Of a stretch of DNA of 64,000 bases, positions 45,140 to 57,233 are shown in pieces. The position numbers were made by a program, and so were the translations under genes. The number at the start of each line of letters is the position of its first letter. Within the stretch, counting starts at the first letter, position 1. The DNA is from Areca catechu (Eukaryota; Streptophyta; Magnoliopsida; Arecales; Arecaceae), in NCBI GenBank assembly GCA_021397845.1, contig CM038047.1, positions 128,322,112 to 128,386,111 on the forward strand, written 5' to 3'. The notes under the pieces were generated by a model. It ran no database searches and was not told the origin of the DNA. It was given only the letters and a program-made list of their open reading frames with translations.

Positions 45140-46188
45140 TCAATACTTTAGAAAATCGGGTAATCTCAGAATGGGTGCCTGGGTCATTTTATCCTTAAGA
45201 TCTAGGAAGGCTTTATGGGCTGACTTAGTCCAATGAAATTCTCCCTTCCTAATACAATCAGTGATTGGAGCAGCTAAAGTACTAAACCCCTTGATGAATC
45301 GCCTATAGAAGGTAGCCAAGCCATGGAAACTTCTAACTTCATGCACATTGGTTGGCTCTGGCCAGTCTACTATGGACTTAATCTTCTCAGGATCGGCCGC
45401 CACGCCGTCAGGGGTTACTACAAAACCAAGAAAGATAACTCTACTAGTCATGAATTCACACTTCTTAAGATTACCGTAGAGTCTCTCATTCCTCAAAACT
45501 TGGCAGACTGCTCTAAGGTGGTCTAGGTGATCTGTTGGGGTCTTACTATAGATCAGGATGTCATCAAAATAGACCACCACAAATTTTCCTATGAAAGCTC
45601 TAAGTACCTGGGTCATAATTCTCATGAAAGTACTAGGGGCATTGGACAACCCAAAAGGCATAACAACCCATTCATAAGACCATCCTTAGTTTTGAAAGCA
45701 TTTTCCATTCATCCCCGGTCTAATCTTAACCTGATGATAGCCGCTTTTGAGATCAATCTTAGAAAAAACCATTGCACCAGCCATCATATCAAGCATGTCA
45801 TCTAGTCTAGGGATGGGAAACCTATATTTGATTGTAATTTTATTGATGGCACGACTGTCAACACACATCCTCCACGTGCCATCTTTCTTTGGGGTCAGTA
45901 AGGCTGGGACTGCACAAGGGCTAAGACTTTCTCTAATAAACCCTTCCTCAATAATTCTCCAACCTGCTTTTGCAGTTCTTCATGCTCAGATGGATTCATC
46001 CTGTAATGGGGCAAGTTGGGCAAAGTCGCTCCTGGGATTAGATCTATGGCATGCTGGATATCCCTAAAAGGTGGAAGGTGGTCTGGCAAATCCTCGGGAA
46101 AGACATCCTCAAATTCTTTTAACACAGGTTTAACTTCTTGAGGAGGCTCTGAGGGTTCCGAAGTTCTAAGTTCCTTAGCAGTCAACAT
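45140..46188 (-). pseudogene. pol: Element G reverse transcriptase
   Basis: Three adjacent open pieces. 46188-45895 has EFEDVFPEDLPDHLPPFRDI and PHYRMNPSEHEELQKQVGEL. 45868-45686 has MCVDSRAINKITIKYRFPIP and FSKIDLKSGYHQVKIRPGM. 45661-45140 has MPFGLSNAPSTFMRIMTQVL, YFDDILIYSK (catalytic YFDD at 45560-45571), the thumb GFVVTPDGVAADPEKI and FHGLATFYRRFIKGFS. Catalytic residues are all present. The breaks are a frameshift near 45890 and a stop near 45685 (Trp expected, TAG seen). Confidence 0.92.
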
Positions 46189-46960
46189 CCAGATGGGTGA
46201 ACCACTATGATTTCTTGTTCTAGATCCTTAGCACTGATTAGGTTCACTCCAGTTTTCATCTCCTTACCCTTACCGGCTCCTTTAGTTACCTTGTCCTTAG
46301 GGGGAACGGAATGGATCGTAATCTTCTTCCATTGAAACTAAAGACACAGGTATTGGATTTTCCTAAGAGGGTGGCATCATGATCATACAACCAAGGTCTT
46401 CCGAGAATTATACTGCTCACCCCCATGGGTAAAACATCGCACCAAATCTTTTCGTGATAAGATTGCATTTGGATTTGGACTTGACATCTAGATTGGATGG
46501 TATGGAGGTAGAATCTACCCAAGAAACCTTATAGGGGTTGGGATGGGGAACTGGGATTAAGCCTAACATCTTGACAGTGCTAGTAGAGATGGCATTTACA
46601 CAGCTCCCACTATCTATGATGATCTTACATACCTTATCCCCTAATTTAAGAAAAGTTTGTAGGATGTTAGTCCTACGCCAATCCTCTTGAACTAGATTCT
46701 GGGATAGGATGCATCTTACAACTCCTAATTGGTCAGATTCATTGGGTTCCTCCTCTCCTTCATACTCCTCAACCAAATTCATTCCGGCCTCATAAACTTC
46801 TTCTTCAAATTCCTCACTGGGCTCGGAATTATCATTCTCTCCCTCTTCTATGTAAAGGGATCTCCGTGGGCACTGGCTAGCAACATGACCTACCTTATGA
46901 CACTTGAAACAGCTATGGCAGTACACTGACTGGAAATGTGACCTGGTTTCTGACACTTAA
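46189..46960 (-). pseudogene. pol: Element G nucleocapsid knuckle and protease
   Basis: ORF 46956-46417 carries the knuckle CFKCHKVGHVASQC (46870-46911) and an acidic linker (NLVEEYEGEEEPNESDQL). The retropepsin motif is IIIDSGSCVNAIST, with DSGS at 46603-46614. It continues after a frameshift into GVSSIILGRPWLYDHDATLL (46522-46286), the conserved ILGRPWL flap end of gypsy proteases. A short linker to RT follows. Only a frameshift near 46420 and one near 46290 disturb it. Confidence 0.9.
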
Positions 46961-47960
46961 ACAGGTGATTTTGAACTAGGGTTCTCTAGTGTCGGTGCCT
47001 TACCTTTGTCCATGGGCCTAGGGGTAGAAGTACCCTGAAAAGGTTTACTAGGGAAACTTGGCTAGGTCCATTCCTTGGGATTGGGCACTAACCTAGAAGG
47101 TATAGGCCTCTCTGAAATTTCTCAGTGTTCAGTGCAATCTGGTAGCTTGGTCTAGATCAGTAACCTCTCTCAGAAATAGTTCTCTCTTGATATCTTCCCT
47201 CAGTCCAGCCTAAATCTAGACAAAGTGACTTCGTGGGCTTCACTCACATCACATCTCATTAGGTATTCATCAAAAGTAGTTATGTAGTCTGAGACAGATC
47301 GGTTTCCTTGTTTCGGTTTTGCCATTGGTCTAACAGGTTTTTGCTGGTATGAAATGGGTAGGTATTTATCTCTCATTTTCTTTCATACCCTGCCAAGTGG
47401 TTATGGGCTCAACATTCCGTCTCCTAGTGGTTAGCTCAATGTTCCCCCAGTATAACCTAGCTTGACGCACTAATTTCATCTTGGCAAACTTGTATTTCCT
47501 CTCCTCAGACATAGCATACACTCAAAGTATTGATCCATCTCACCCTCCCAATCAGAATACACCTTAGGGTTCAGACTACCATCAAAGTGGGTGCATCTAA
47601 TTTGATGTTCCTGATGAACCTATCATCTCTATCTTCAGGCTCTGGGTCAGGCCTCCTATGATTAGGTTCGGGATCTCTATCTAAAGGCCTTCTAGGCTCT
47701 TGATTGGGTTAGGTTGAGGCACATTAAAATCGGGGTCAGCGTCCTCAGGAGTCCATTCCGATGTCTAGTTCTTCAAGTACTTGGACTCGGTCCCTAAGTT
47801 GGGTAAGATCCTCATGAATTTGTGCGCTAACTGGGCCACAGTGTTTGTCATATCCTGATTCATTTAGCCATACTTTCAGTAAGAGTTCTGATCATGGCCT
47901 CTAAATCAGGTTGGGTTGGACCAGGTTGATATGGCACTCCGTTTTGGTAGACATGATATT
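46961..47960 (-). pseudogene. gag: Element G gag (capsid) with frameshifts
   Basis: Minus-strand pieces show DPEPEDRDDRFIRNIKLDAP (about 47600), EERKYKFAKMKLVRQARLYW near 47490, GNIELTTRRRNVEPITTWQG near 47420 and CDVSEAHEVTLSRFRLG-like sequence near 47230. No long ORF remains because of many one-base shifts. The start lies near 47950, just inside the leader. It is the typical gypsy capsid domain and full length compared with the gag of E and H. Confidence 0.75.
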
Positions 47961-48834
47961 CAAGCAAGCACACAAAATGAGACTAACTAAATCGACTACT
48001 GGATCACTAGACCTAGAGTCCAAACTAGATGCCCAATCAGAGTGGCAAGCTAGCCTGTAGTAACTCAGGACTCAGCCAGGCAGGTGTAAGGGGAGTGTTA
48101 GGTCCCTGATCGCCACCTAGACACCAATCAGTGATTGCCAGGTAGGCGGACCAGCACACAAGCCCTTCGGGACGTAGTCCCTGAACCACCGTTCTAGACA
48201 CTGAGTGCTAAGCACACATAGAATAACTCAGCAAACTGACTCAACACTAGCCTAGACCCGACCAATTGTGTCCCTAGCCCACTAGGGCAAATTAGGTCTA
48301 ACTGATTTTAATTAGGTCTAGGTTCGAATGATGGATGGTGGTTTTGGGCTAAGGAGAGGTAATCAACTCCTCCCCTTATCTTAGATGCTCAATTGCCCTT
48401 AAGTAAATTATGAGATGATCACTCCAAAAAAGAATTGAATTGCAGAACACAAAAAACAGAGTTGCTGTATTTTATTCTCAGGTTTTTAACCGAAACCAAT
48501 AAATCGCAGAAAAATTATAGAAAATAGGTTTCAATATACTGGTTTCACGAAGCAAAAATCATGCAATTCGGAATTTTATGCAGGGAGAAATAATTCAGAT
48601 AACAGGAAATTACAGGCTGCAACTAGATTGTCTTCCCCCGTTTATAATCCCTGCTACGAAGTTATAACCCAATGGATCCCCTACACGCCCTAGGAACACC
48701 CCGTGGAATGGGAGGAGGAGGCTTGCGCCTCGCTTAGTTCCTAGGACCGGACGTCCTGGGGAGTCTACTTCGAGCAGACAAAATAAAAAGAGAACAATCA
48801 AAACAAGCAAGCAAGCAATCAAAACCCTAGACTG
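47961..48834 (-). other. Element G 5' leader
   Basis: No ORF. Bases 47995-48420 are strikingly similar to the leaders of F (50930-51345) and H (56375-56770, 61225-61625), for example GTAGGCGGACCAGCACACAA and GTCCCTAGCCCACTAGGG. This suggests common packaging or dimerisation signals. Confidence 0.8.
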
Positions 48835-48850
48835 GGCTCTGATACCAAAA
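48835..48850 (-). other. Primer binding site of element G
   Basis: TTTTGGTATCAGAGCC on the minus strand directly after the LTR end TGCATCA; initiator tRNA-Met primer. Confidence 0.92.
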
Positions 48851-50461
48851 TGATGCAGAACAAATAAGGGATGCGATGCGGAAGTAATTAAGATTAACTA
48901 ATTTTTTTGTTGTTTTTATAGGTTTGTAGAAGTTGGCTTCAAATCAAAAAAGTTAACCTAACTTGAAAGAGACTAATATGATAATTGAAAGCACAATTTA
49001 AGGAACTAATTATCAGAGTTTTAGAAGCAACGATCGCTGGGGGTTGAGAAACTCCCAGACCTAGGGTTTCACTCCGAGCTTTCAACAAACAGAAATAAAG
49101 AGAAGGGAAGGTTTATCTAACCAGACAATATCTTCACAGTTTTGGTGGAAGAACTCTCCCGAGCAGATTGTTGGATCCTCGGAGTTGGATATCTTCTGTA
49201 ATGGATCCTCCAATACTGGTCCTTTGGCGGTTGGCTTCTCCTGAACTCAAGATCTGGAAGAGAAGAAAACAATTGATGGAATCAGAGAGTCAAGGAAAGA
49301 TTTACCAGGGTGATGAACTTGAAGATCGAAATTGCTGAAACTGGATTCTCCTGGATGCTGATGTGATTTTCCTTGGAACTTGCTCTGGATCTGAAGTAGC
49401 CGGACTGGATCTGGATGAAGGTGGACGGCCTGGACTTGTAGAGAGAGAGAGGCCGTGGGAGATGGATGGATCTAGGGTTTGGTGGATGGAAAATAATGAA
49501 AGGTGGCTAGGGTTTTGGAATTTCAAGTGGCTAACCTAGGGTTTTGGATAAAGATGGAGATCTCTCACCTCCTCAAGCTCCAATGGAACCCGGATTACCC
49601 CCTCACGGAGCTCAACACTTAGAATAGTGCGAAGAAGAGAAACCTAGGTTGCTCAACACAAGAGAATAGCAAAAATAATTTTTCTTCATTGATTTTTTTT
49701 AAAGTTACAAAGAGAGGTCTATTATATAGACCTAAAATTTTCTCCTAGCTTGTACAAATTCCCATGTGGGACTAAACTCTTCCACCCCTAGATTAGGTAG
49801 AAAATCCTCTCCCTTGGCCGACCAAGAGTCCAAAAAAATTGGGACGGCCATAAAGGAATTGTTTTGGAACTTTTATGGCACCTCCTTTGGAGTTGGATTT
49901 GGATTTGGAGTCCTCTTCTTCTTATGGTATTTCTTCTTTTCTTCCACTCCAAGTTAAGCTCTTTGATTTGATTTGAACTTCAATTAGGAGTAGGTTGGAT
50001 GTCCTTCTTTGATTTCTTCTCCAAGAGAAGTTTTCTTCCTTCTTTGCTTAGGTAAATTAGGCAGGTGTGGGCGCCTCCTTTAATTTAGCCTCCAATTTAA
50101 TTTTTTCTTCTTTGGATGTGGGGACCATGACACTGGGATGCCTCTATGGCGCCTCCTGGACTCTGGCGTGTGCTCGAGTGTGGCTGGGCGTGTGGCTTGG
50201 AGTGTGGCCTCCACTTGCTTGAACCTTGAGTTGATTGGAAGAGAAATGTGGCACCATTTTGGACCAAATTGAAACCACATTGGGACTTGCACCGAGTCAA
50301 CATGACTCAACAAAATTTAAATGGTGACTCAAGAAATAAATAAAATAAATAAACTGGTTGACCAGGTCAACCTTTATTACAAACCCTAATTTCTCGGGCA
50401 ATGTCAATCAGAGATCCAAATGGAGCTCTGAAGTCTTCTTCTGAGTCTGGTGCCCGCACCA
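48851..50461 (-). repeat. 5' LTR of element G
   Basis: Same ends as the 3' LTR; 1611 bp. TATA-like TATATAAT on the minus strand at 49721-49728. Confidence 0.93.
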
Positions 50462-51379
50462 ATTTGGTATCAGAGCTTAGATTAGGGCTTGTTTTCTGCA
50501 ATTTCTCAGTCCATATATACTCTATTATTTTAATTATTTCTCCCTGTTAAAAACTCAAAAAATTCTGAATTTATTTTCCTGGATTTATAATAATTCACAG
50601 TAATTTTAAAATTTTTCCAAATTTTATTATGGCATGTGAATTTTCTGCAAGCCGAATAGGGCCTGCAAATTTTCGGCTCTATTTTTTTTAGCAAGACATG
50701 TTTGGAAGTTTTAGGGTTTTGTTTAGGAATTTTTGCATATTTCTTAATTTTAGTATATTTCCAGTATATTAGGTCATGATTTGCAAGTTTTCTTCTATTT
50801 AAAAAATACCAAAAAAAAATACATATTTTCCAAAAATACCAAAAAAAAATATCTAAACCCTAATTTGCATCCTCATCTGCCTGCCATCATTGCATAATTT
50901 ACTTTTAAGGGCACTCTTGCTATATCAGATGGGGGGAGGATTTGATCACCTCTCCTTAGCCCAAAACCACATCCCTTGCATTCAGTCCCAAGCCTTACCT
51001 AAATTAATTAGACTTAATTTACCCTAGTGGGCTAGGGACATCAACTGGTCGGGTCCGGGGTAGTGTTATCACTGTGTCAAGTTAACCTGTGTGTGCCTTG
51101 TGCTCAGTGTCTAGAATGGTGGTTTAGGGATTCAATCCCGAAGGGCTTGTGTGTTGGTCCGCCTACCTGGCCAATCTCTGATTGGTGTCTAGGATTGGCA
51201 ATCAGGGACCTAACACTCTCCTTACACCTGCCTGGCTGAGTACAGGGTTACTATAGGCTAGTTTGCCACCCTGAATGAGCATCTAGTTTGGACTTTAGGT
51301 CTAGTCAGCTATAGTCGATCTGATCGAGTCTTGCATGAGCACTAGATCAGGAGTTTCATATCACCCACCTCCTTCATAA
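50462..51379 (+). other. Element F primer site and leader
   Basis: ATTTGGTATCAGAGCTT at 50462-50478 restores the primer site after G is removed. Leader with AT-rich first half and the conserved block 50930-51345 shared with G and H. No ORF. Confidence 0.88.
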
Positions 51380-52394
51380 ATGTCTGAACCCATGGAAAAC
51401 TTACAAGCCCAAATAAAAGCCCTAGTTGATCAAATGGCCCAGATGACTACCCAGATGACCCAGTTAACTCAGTCTCGTATTCAAACCAATGATAGAATTG
51501 ACCATCTTGCCAATAGGTTTGATCAGTTAAAAGTCCGGTAGGGACCCCAAGAAAAACCCATGGGTCACAGTTTGAGCCAGATCCTGATTCCCCTCAACCT
51601 AGGAGGACCCCAAACCCTGATCTATACCATGAGGTCGAACCTAGGAGATCCCCTTATTCTGACCCGTACTATAATCCTCAACCTAGGAGGACCCCAAACC
51701 CTGATCCATACCGAGAGATTGAACCTAGGAGAGCCCCTCAGCCTGACCCATACAATAATACTGAACCTAGAAGAACCCCTTACCATGACCCTTATTATGA
51801 TACTGAACCTAGAAGAACCCCTTACCGTGACCATTATTATGATACTGAACCCAGGAGAACCCAATACTCTGACCCATATAGGGAGTCCAATCCTAGAGAA
51901 CCCAATACTCTGACCCATATAGGGAGCCCAACCCTAGGAGAACCCAATACTCTGACCCATATAGGGAGCCCAACCCTAGGAGAACCCATATTCTGACCCA
52001 TATAGGGAGTCCAACCCTTTGAGGACCCAAAATCCTGACCCATATAGAGAGCCCACCTTAGAAGGACCCCATACCATGATCCATCCTTAGAACCTGACCA
52101 TAGAGCTAACCCAAATCCTATGACCTGAGATCCTATAATCCCATGACCCATAGATCTGCACCCTTGTCCTATGAGCCCAGAGAACCCATAACCCTAAGTA
52201 TCAGCCTAGTCATGCTTCCCTAGTCAACTTGAACCCCATAGGATTAGTATCCCTAAATATGAACCCAGAAGTGAGCCACTACCCCTTATACAACCTGAAC
52301 CTACTAGGAATAGTACCCATAATCAGAGACCAGAACCTAACCAATTTCCTGCTAGCCGACCTTCTCCAACCATTCCTGAGATTCACAAGGCTTA
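51380..52394 (+). pseudogene. gag: Element F gag-like ORF, cut by element H
   Basis: ATG at 51380 starts MSEPMENLQAQIKALVDQMA, a coiled N-terminus with MTTQMTQLTQSR and NDRIDHLANRFDQLK. A stop falls near 51539 (TAG, where H has a Gly codon). Then comes a field of twelve 14-residue repeats (RRTPNPDxYxEVEP type, 51601-52090), and a Tyr/Ser/Pro chain ending SRPSPTIPEIHKAY at 52394. In H the protein continues INAEVYEADVSLV, so H inserted within the codon series here. No capsid domain is present. Confidence 0.8.
51601..52090 (+). repeat. 42-bp coding tandem repeat in F gag, about 12 units
   Basis: Units begin AGGAGGACCCCAAACCCTGA and occur every 42 bp from 51601. The later ones (from about 51895) are 40-42 bp and break the frame. 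Encodes RRxPxxDPYxExEP. Confidence 0.92.
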
Positions 52395-53814
52395 TGATGC
52401 GGAACTAATATGCATGCAATTTTTTTTATGTTTTATATGTGGGGTTGGGTGATTAATTCCCGAATTTCAGATTAAAATAAGTTATAGGGAATTTTATATG
52501 AATTTTAGAAGATCAGCATGCAGATTAGGACCTAGAAAAGTAGAAAAGAAGGATCGCCGGGGCTGAGAAGCCTCGGTTAGGGCAAGTTCTCCTACAATAA
52601 AACTACTGGAGGTAGAGGGGTGTACCTGACAACGTCTGTGAAGATTGCAGCAAAAGGGTCTCTCGTTCCTCGATGGATGCGGCCTGGAAAATCGAGCCAA
52701 AGACCCGCGGATACCCGGCTTTCTGCTCGGTGATCCGATTGAGGCTTGGCTGGAGTCGTTGGATTCGTAGGAACTCGGGACCTGCAAACGACCTGTCAGG
52801 GGTTAGAAAACTCACAAAGGAACAAGAAAACAAAGGAAAACAGCAAGGGAAGGCTTCTTTTGGAGTGGGCGTCCAGGGATCTGAGATGCTTGTTGGTAGC
52901 AGGAAGATGATTGCAGCACTGGGAAGAAGAACTCTCGCAAACCCCTTTATGCACACAGCAGGGTATCACACAACTCATAGAAGAACTCAAGGTTTTCATT
53001 CATCAAAAATTCCCTCATACAAGAGGCTAGGGTCCCTTAAATAGACCCTTAACCTTGGGCTCCAAGTAAGGGTACATAAGTCTTTACATAAGAATCCTTT
53101 TCCCTCTCAAACCCTAGCTAGAAAATAAGGAAATATTAGGTAGAAAAATCCCTAAAAATTTTCTTGACTTGGTCAAGACTCCAAGGACGCCTAGGGGGGC
53201 GTGTTGGGCTTCTAGGAGCAGCAAAAGGCCGGCCCAAAGGGGCTTGGGTGCATGGGTTTGGGCCTCTGGAAGCTAGGGTGGCCTGGTAGCCATGTAGCAG
53301 GAATATTCCCTGGTATCTTGCTTCTTAGGGGCTTGGGCTTGGCACCTGGGCTTGATTTCTTTGGGCTAGGATGCAGATGGACCTCTGGAATCATGGATGA
53401 CCTTATCTATAAATATACTTTGGCATCTGGAAGGGAATCTGGGCATCTGGAGGGCATCTGCAAGAAATCAGGGTTTTCTGAATTTTCCTCCTGGGGTCTT
53501 CAAATCTTCAAGCTGGGTTGGACTTGTGCTATACTTCCATGTCTTCAATCTGATTGGACTTGGTCTTTACTTGTATGATGTGGTCTTGAGTCTTCAATAT
53601 GGTTGAATAGGACTCAAAAAAAATAAAATTAGCTTGACATGAGCTGACTAACACTGGACTGAACTAGCTCAACATGAGCTAAATAATTACAAGACTTAAA
53701 TGAAACAACTCAGCTGGACTAAGCTTTATTACAGTGGACTCGAATGTTATTTAAGTGATCCACATAGGGTTGAGAAGCCTCTGCCTTATTCTAGTGCCTT
53801 TGGTGTCCGCACCA
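52395..53814 (-). repeat. H array LTR a
   Basis: Plus-strand ends TGATGCGGAAC and GTGTCCGCACCA; 1420 bp. Minus-strand TATA-like TATTTAAG near 53036-53043. Confidence 0.93.
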
Positions 53815-54720
53815 ATTCTCCCGGGGTGGGAGGAACTCGACCCTGTCGAGTGAAGATCAGACTGGCTCACATATCTCTCGAGAAGGTCTGGGTTGAGGCA
53901 TTGCAAGTCCTCTCGAGAAATCTATGAATCGTCCGACTCTGGCCGGCCTTGCCATCGGACTAGGAAGCGTTGATAGTCATGGCCCTGGGTCGTGATGGCT
54001 TGATCATCCAGGATACGCTCGATCCGTTCTCCTCTCTCAGGCCAAATTTGTTTGTGGACACTCTAGGTTAGGGTCACTCACAATGAAAAGGAATAGGTCC
54101 AAAGGCCTTACTAGGTATCGCTGCCGGTTCCCTATACTCAACCAGGTCTGTAATATTGAAGGTAGAACTAATGCCCAAATCCGAAGGCAAGTCTAACACC
54201 TAGGCATTTGATCCAACCTTCTCTATCACTTTAAAGGTCCAGCTCTGCGAGCATGAAGCTTCTTTTAGGCCTAAGCCTAACCAAGATAAAATCCACTACA
54301 TCAAAATTTTTTATCCATCTTCGGGAATTAGCCAGTTGTTTTAACATTAGTGCGGGTGGTGAACATGCTAGGCACATGCAGACTCCTAACAAGATGATGC
54401 AAAGGACTCAAACCTACACCTAGCAGACTCGACTAAAGAGGTTTATTAGGTCTTAACTACCACTTGGGCATGGGGCATGAGTCATGGTTGATGGATGACA
54501 TGCAGAAGAAAATTTGCTAGTAACTCCTAATAAGTGCCAGAGGGTCTGCCAAAAGTAGGTAGCAAATGGGATGGGCTTTATGGATCCTTGCAACCTAGTA
54601 ACCTCAACAAAATGTAACCTAATAGTTCTAGACACATGAGAAAACTCAGGAAAGGTAGAAAATAGGAAGTGGATTCAGAATTACTCTGGTAGGGTAGAGA
54701 AAAGGTTCTGGGTTAGTTGG
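53815..54720 (-). pseudogene. H unit 1 integrase-core remnant and chromodomain tail
   Basis: From 54635: RTIRLHFVEVTRLQGSIKPI then ATYFWQTLWHLLGVTSKFSS, an integrase-core remnant lacking catalytic residues. Then a KLHARRAGPFKVI-like module (54270-54230), LGISSTFNITDLVEYREP and a chromodomain ERILDDQAITTQGHDYQRFL (about 54010-53950). The conserved Trp after SDDS is a stop in all copies. Frame broken several times. Confidence 0.8.
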
Positions 54721-56310
54721 ATAAAGTAGAATCAAAGAAGGCATGTCAGGGACTAATCCTAGACTAATGAGGTTAACCTATGGGGTTGCGATATATCTAC
54801 GGGGTTTGTATAATGGAAGGATGGGTTATTAATCTCAGGAAAGAGGTCCTTAATGGGAACTATAGGAGGAGACTCATCCTGAGGGTACTGATTCAAAGAG
54901 ATCAAGTCCTTAATAAATTCTTCTGGTTCTTGTATTTTAGGACTAGACTCTATAATTTGGCTCTCCTCTATGGTTTCCTCAGGTAAGGCTCTAGTAGCAG
55001 TACCTAGTTCTCTTCCTCTATTTGTTCTTCCATTATAGCTTTAGGTTGGATATGGTCAAGGTCAACTAGCTCTAGGTTGGTTTCTACCTGGGTATCTACT
55101 GGGTCAGCTAATTCTAGGTCTACTAAAGGTGTCTCCTCTTCTCCCTCATACTCATCCACTAGGCTCACATCAGCTTCATACACTTCCGCGTTAATGTAAG
55201 CCTTGTGAATCTCAGGAATGGTTGGAGAAGGTCGGCTAGCAGAAATTGGTTAGGTTCTGGTCTCTGATTATGGGTACTATTCCTAGTAGGTTCAGGTTGT
55301 ATAAGGGGTAGTGGCTCACTATTGGGTTCATATTTAGGGATACTCATCCTATAGGGTTCAAGTTGACTAGGGGAAGCATGACTAGTACTAGGCTGATACT
55401 TAGGGGTTATGGGTTCTCTAAGCTCATAGGACAAGGGTGCAGATCTATGGGTCATGGGATTATAGGATCTGGGGTCATAGGATTTTGGGTCAGCTCTATG
55501 ATCAGGTTCTAAGGTTGGATCAAGGTATGGGGCCCTCCTAAGGTTGGCTCTCTATATGGGTCAGGATATTGGGTCCTCCTAGGATTGGACTCCCTATATG
55601 GGTCAGAATACTGGGTTCTCCTAGGGTTGGACTCCCTATATGGGTCAGAATATTGGGTTCTCCTAGGGTTTGACTCCCTATATGGGTCAGAATATTGGGT
55701 GTTGGGTCTACTAGGCTCATAGGGTATGGGTGTATAGGATCTATGATCATGGGATCTAGAGTCATAGGATCTAGGTTCATAGGTTATGGATTCATAAGTT
55801 CTAGGTTCATAGGATTTAGAGTCATAAGATCTATAGGTTGTGGGTATACTAGGCTTATAGGGAGAGGTAAATAGGATCTATCTTCCTGGTCTATAAAATC
55901 CTGATTGGGTCTTCTAGGACTAACCATAGGGATTGGGTCATTACGATGGGCTCTCCTAGGTTCAGCCTCAAGGTATGGATCAGGGTTTGGGGTCCTCCTA
56001 GGTTGAGGATTGTAGTACGGGTCAGGATAAGGGGCTCTCCTAGGTTCGACCTCATGGTATAGATCAGGGTTTGGGGTCCTCCTAGGTTGAGGGGAATCAG
56101 GATCTGGCTCAAACTGTGACCCATGGGTTTTTTCTTGGGGTCCCTACCCGAACTTTTAACTGATCAAACCTATTGGCAAGATGGTCAATTCTATCATTGG
56201 TTTGAATACGAGACTGAGTTAACTGGGTCATCTGGGTAGTCATCTGGGCCATTTGATCAACTAGGGCTTTTATTTGGGCTTGTAAGTTTTCCATGGGTTC
56301 AGACATTTAT
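54721..56310 (-). pseudogene. gag: H unit 1 gag-like ORF
   Basis: Minus strand: start MSEPMENLQAQIKALVDQMA at 56306, then RRTPNPD repeats (56100-55940), SPRRPNQDFIDQEDRSYLPS, Tyr-rich SYEPRTY repeats (55860-55730) and a second 42-bp repeat field (55700-55540). Next comes MTHRSAPLSYELREPITPKY (55455), the acidic tail EVYEADVSLVDEYEGEEE, and KDLISLNQYPQDESPP near 54880. One-base deletions split what unit 2 keeps open. No capsid core, knuckle, protease or RT. Confidence 0.8.
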
Positions 56311-57217
56311 GAAGGAGGTGGGTGATATGAAACTCCTGATCTAGTGCTCATGCAAGACTCGATCAGACCGACTATAGCTGACTAGACCTAAAGTCCAAAC
56401 TAGATGCTCAATCAGGGTGGCAAACTAGCCTATAGTAACCCTGTACTCAGCCAGGCAGGTGTAAGGGGAGTGTTAGGTCCCTGATTGCCAATCCTAGACA
56501 CCAATCAGAGATTGGCCAGGTAGGCGGACCAGCACACAAGCCCTTCGGGATTGAATCCCTAAACCACCATTCTAAACACTGAGCACAAGGCACACACAGG
56601 TTAACTTGACACAGTGATCTAACACTACCCCGGACCCGACCAGTTGATGTCCCTAGCCCACTAGGGTAAATTAAGTCTAATTATTTTAGGTTAAGGCTTG
56701 GGACTGAATGCAAGGGATGTGGTTTTGGGCTAAGGAGAGGTGATCAAATCCTCCCCCATCTGATATAGCAAGAGTGCCCTTAAAAGTAAATTATGCAATG
56801 ATGGCAGGCAGATGAGGATGCAAATTAAGGTTTAGATATTTTTTTTTGGTATTTTTGGAAAATATGTATTTTTTTTTTTTTTGGTATTTTTTTTTTAAAT
56901 AGAAGAAAACTTGCAAATCATGACCTAATATACTGAAATATACTAAATTAAGAAATATGCAAAAACTCCTAAACAAAACCCTAAAACTTCCAAACATGTC
57001 TTGCTAAAAAAAACAGAGCCGAAAATTTGCAGGCCCTATTTCGGCATGCAGAAATTCACATGCCATAATAAAATTTGGAAAAATTTTTAAAATTACTGTG
57101 AATTATGATAAATCCAGAAAATAAATTTAAGAATTTTTTGAGTTTTTAACAGGGATAAATAATTAAAATAATAGAGTATATACGGACTAAAAAATTGCAG
57201 AAAACAAGCCCTAATCT
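56311..57217 (-). other. H unit 1 leader
   Basis: Conserved block 56375-56770 shared with F and G; A/T-rich part 56830-57200. No ORF. Confidence 0.85.
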
Positions 57218-57233
57218 AAGCTCTGATACCAAA
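57218..57233 (-). other. H unit 1 primer binding site
   Basis: TTTGGTATCAGAGCTT on the minus strand following LTR b. Confidence 0.92.

Larger units (their letters stand above)
41612..50461 (-). mobile_element. Element G: nearly complete autonomous Ty3/gypsy chromovirus
   Basis: Two long LTRs, primer site, leader, gag, protease, RT, RNase H, integrase and chromodomain in gypsy order on the minus strand, with perfect 5-bp duplications. The integrase core most resembles CRM/Galadriel-type chromoviruses (VVDRFSKMAHFLPC), but clade assignment needs a tree. ORFs are broken mainly by frameshifts. Confidence 0.93.
40156..52394 (+). mobile_element. Element F: chromovirus of the H family, split by G and cut by H
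   Basis: 5' LTR at 40156-41607, primer site split by G, then leader and gag at 50462-52394. It resembles the H units in LTR, leader and gag but is inverted relative to them. The remainder should lie beyond the H array. Left flank ATAAG (40151-40155) is the predicted target duplication. Confidence 0.85.
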
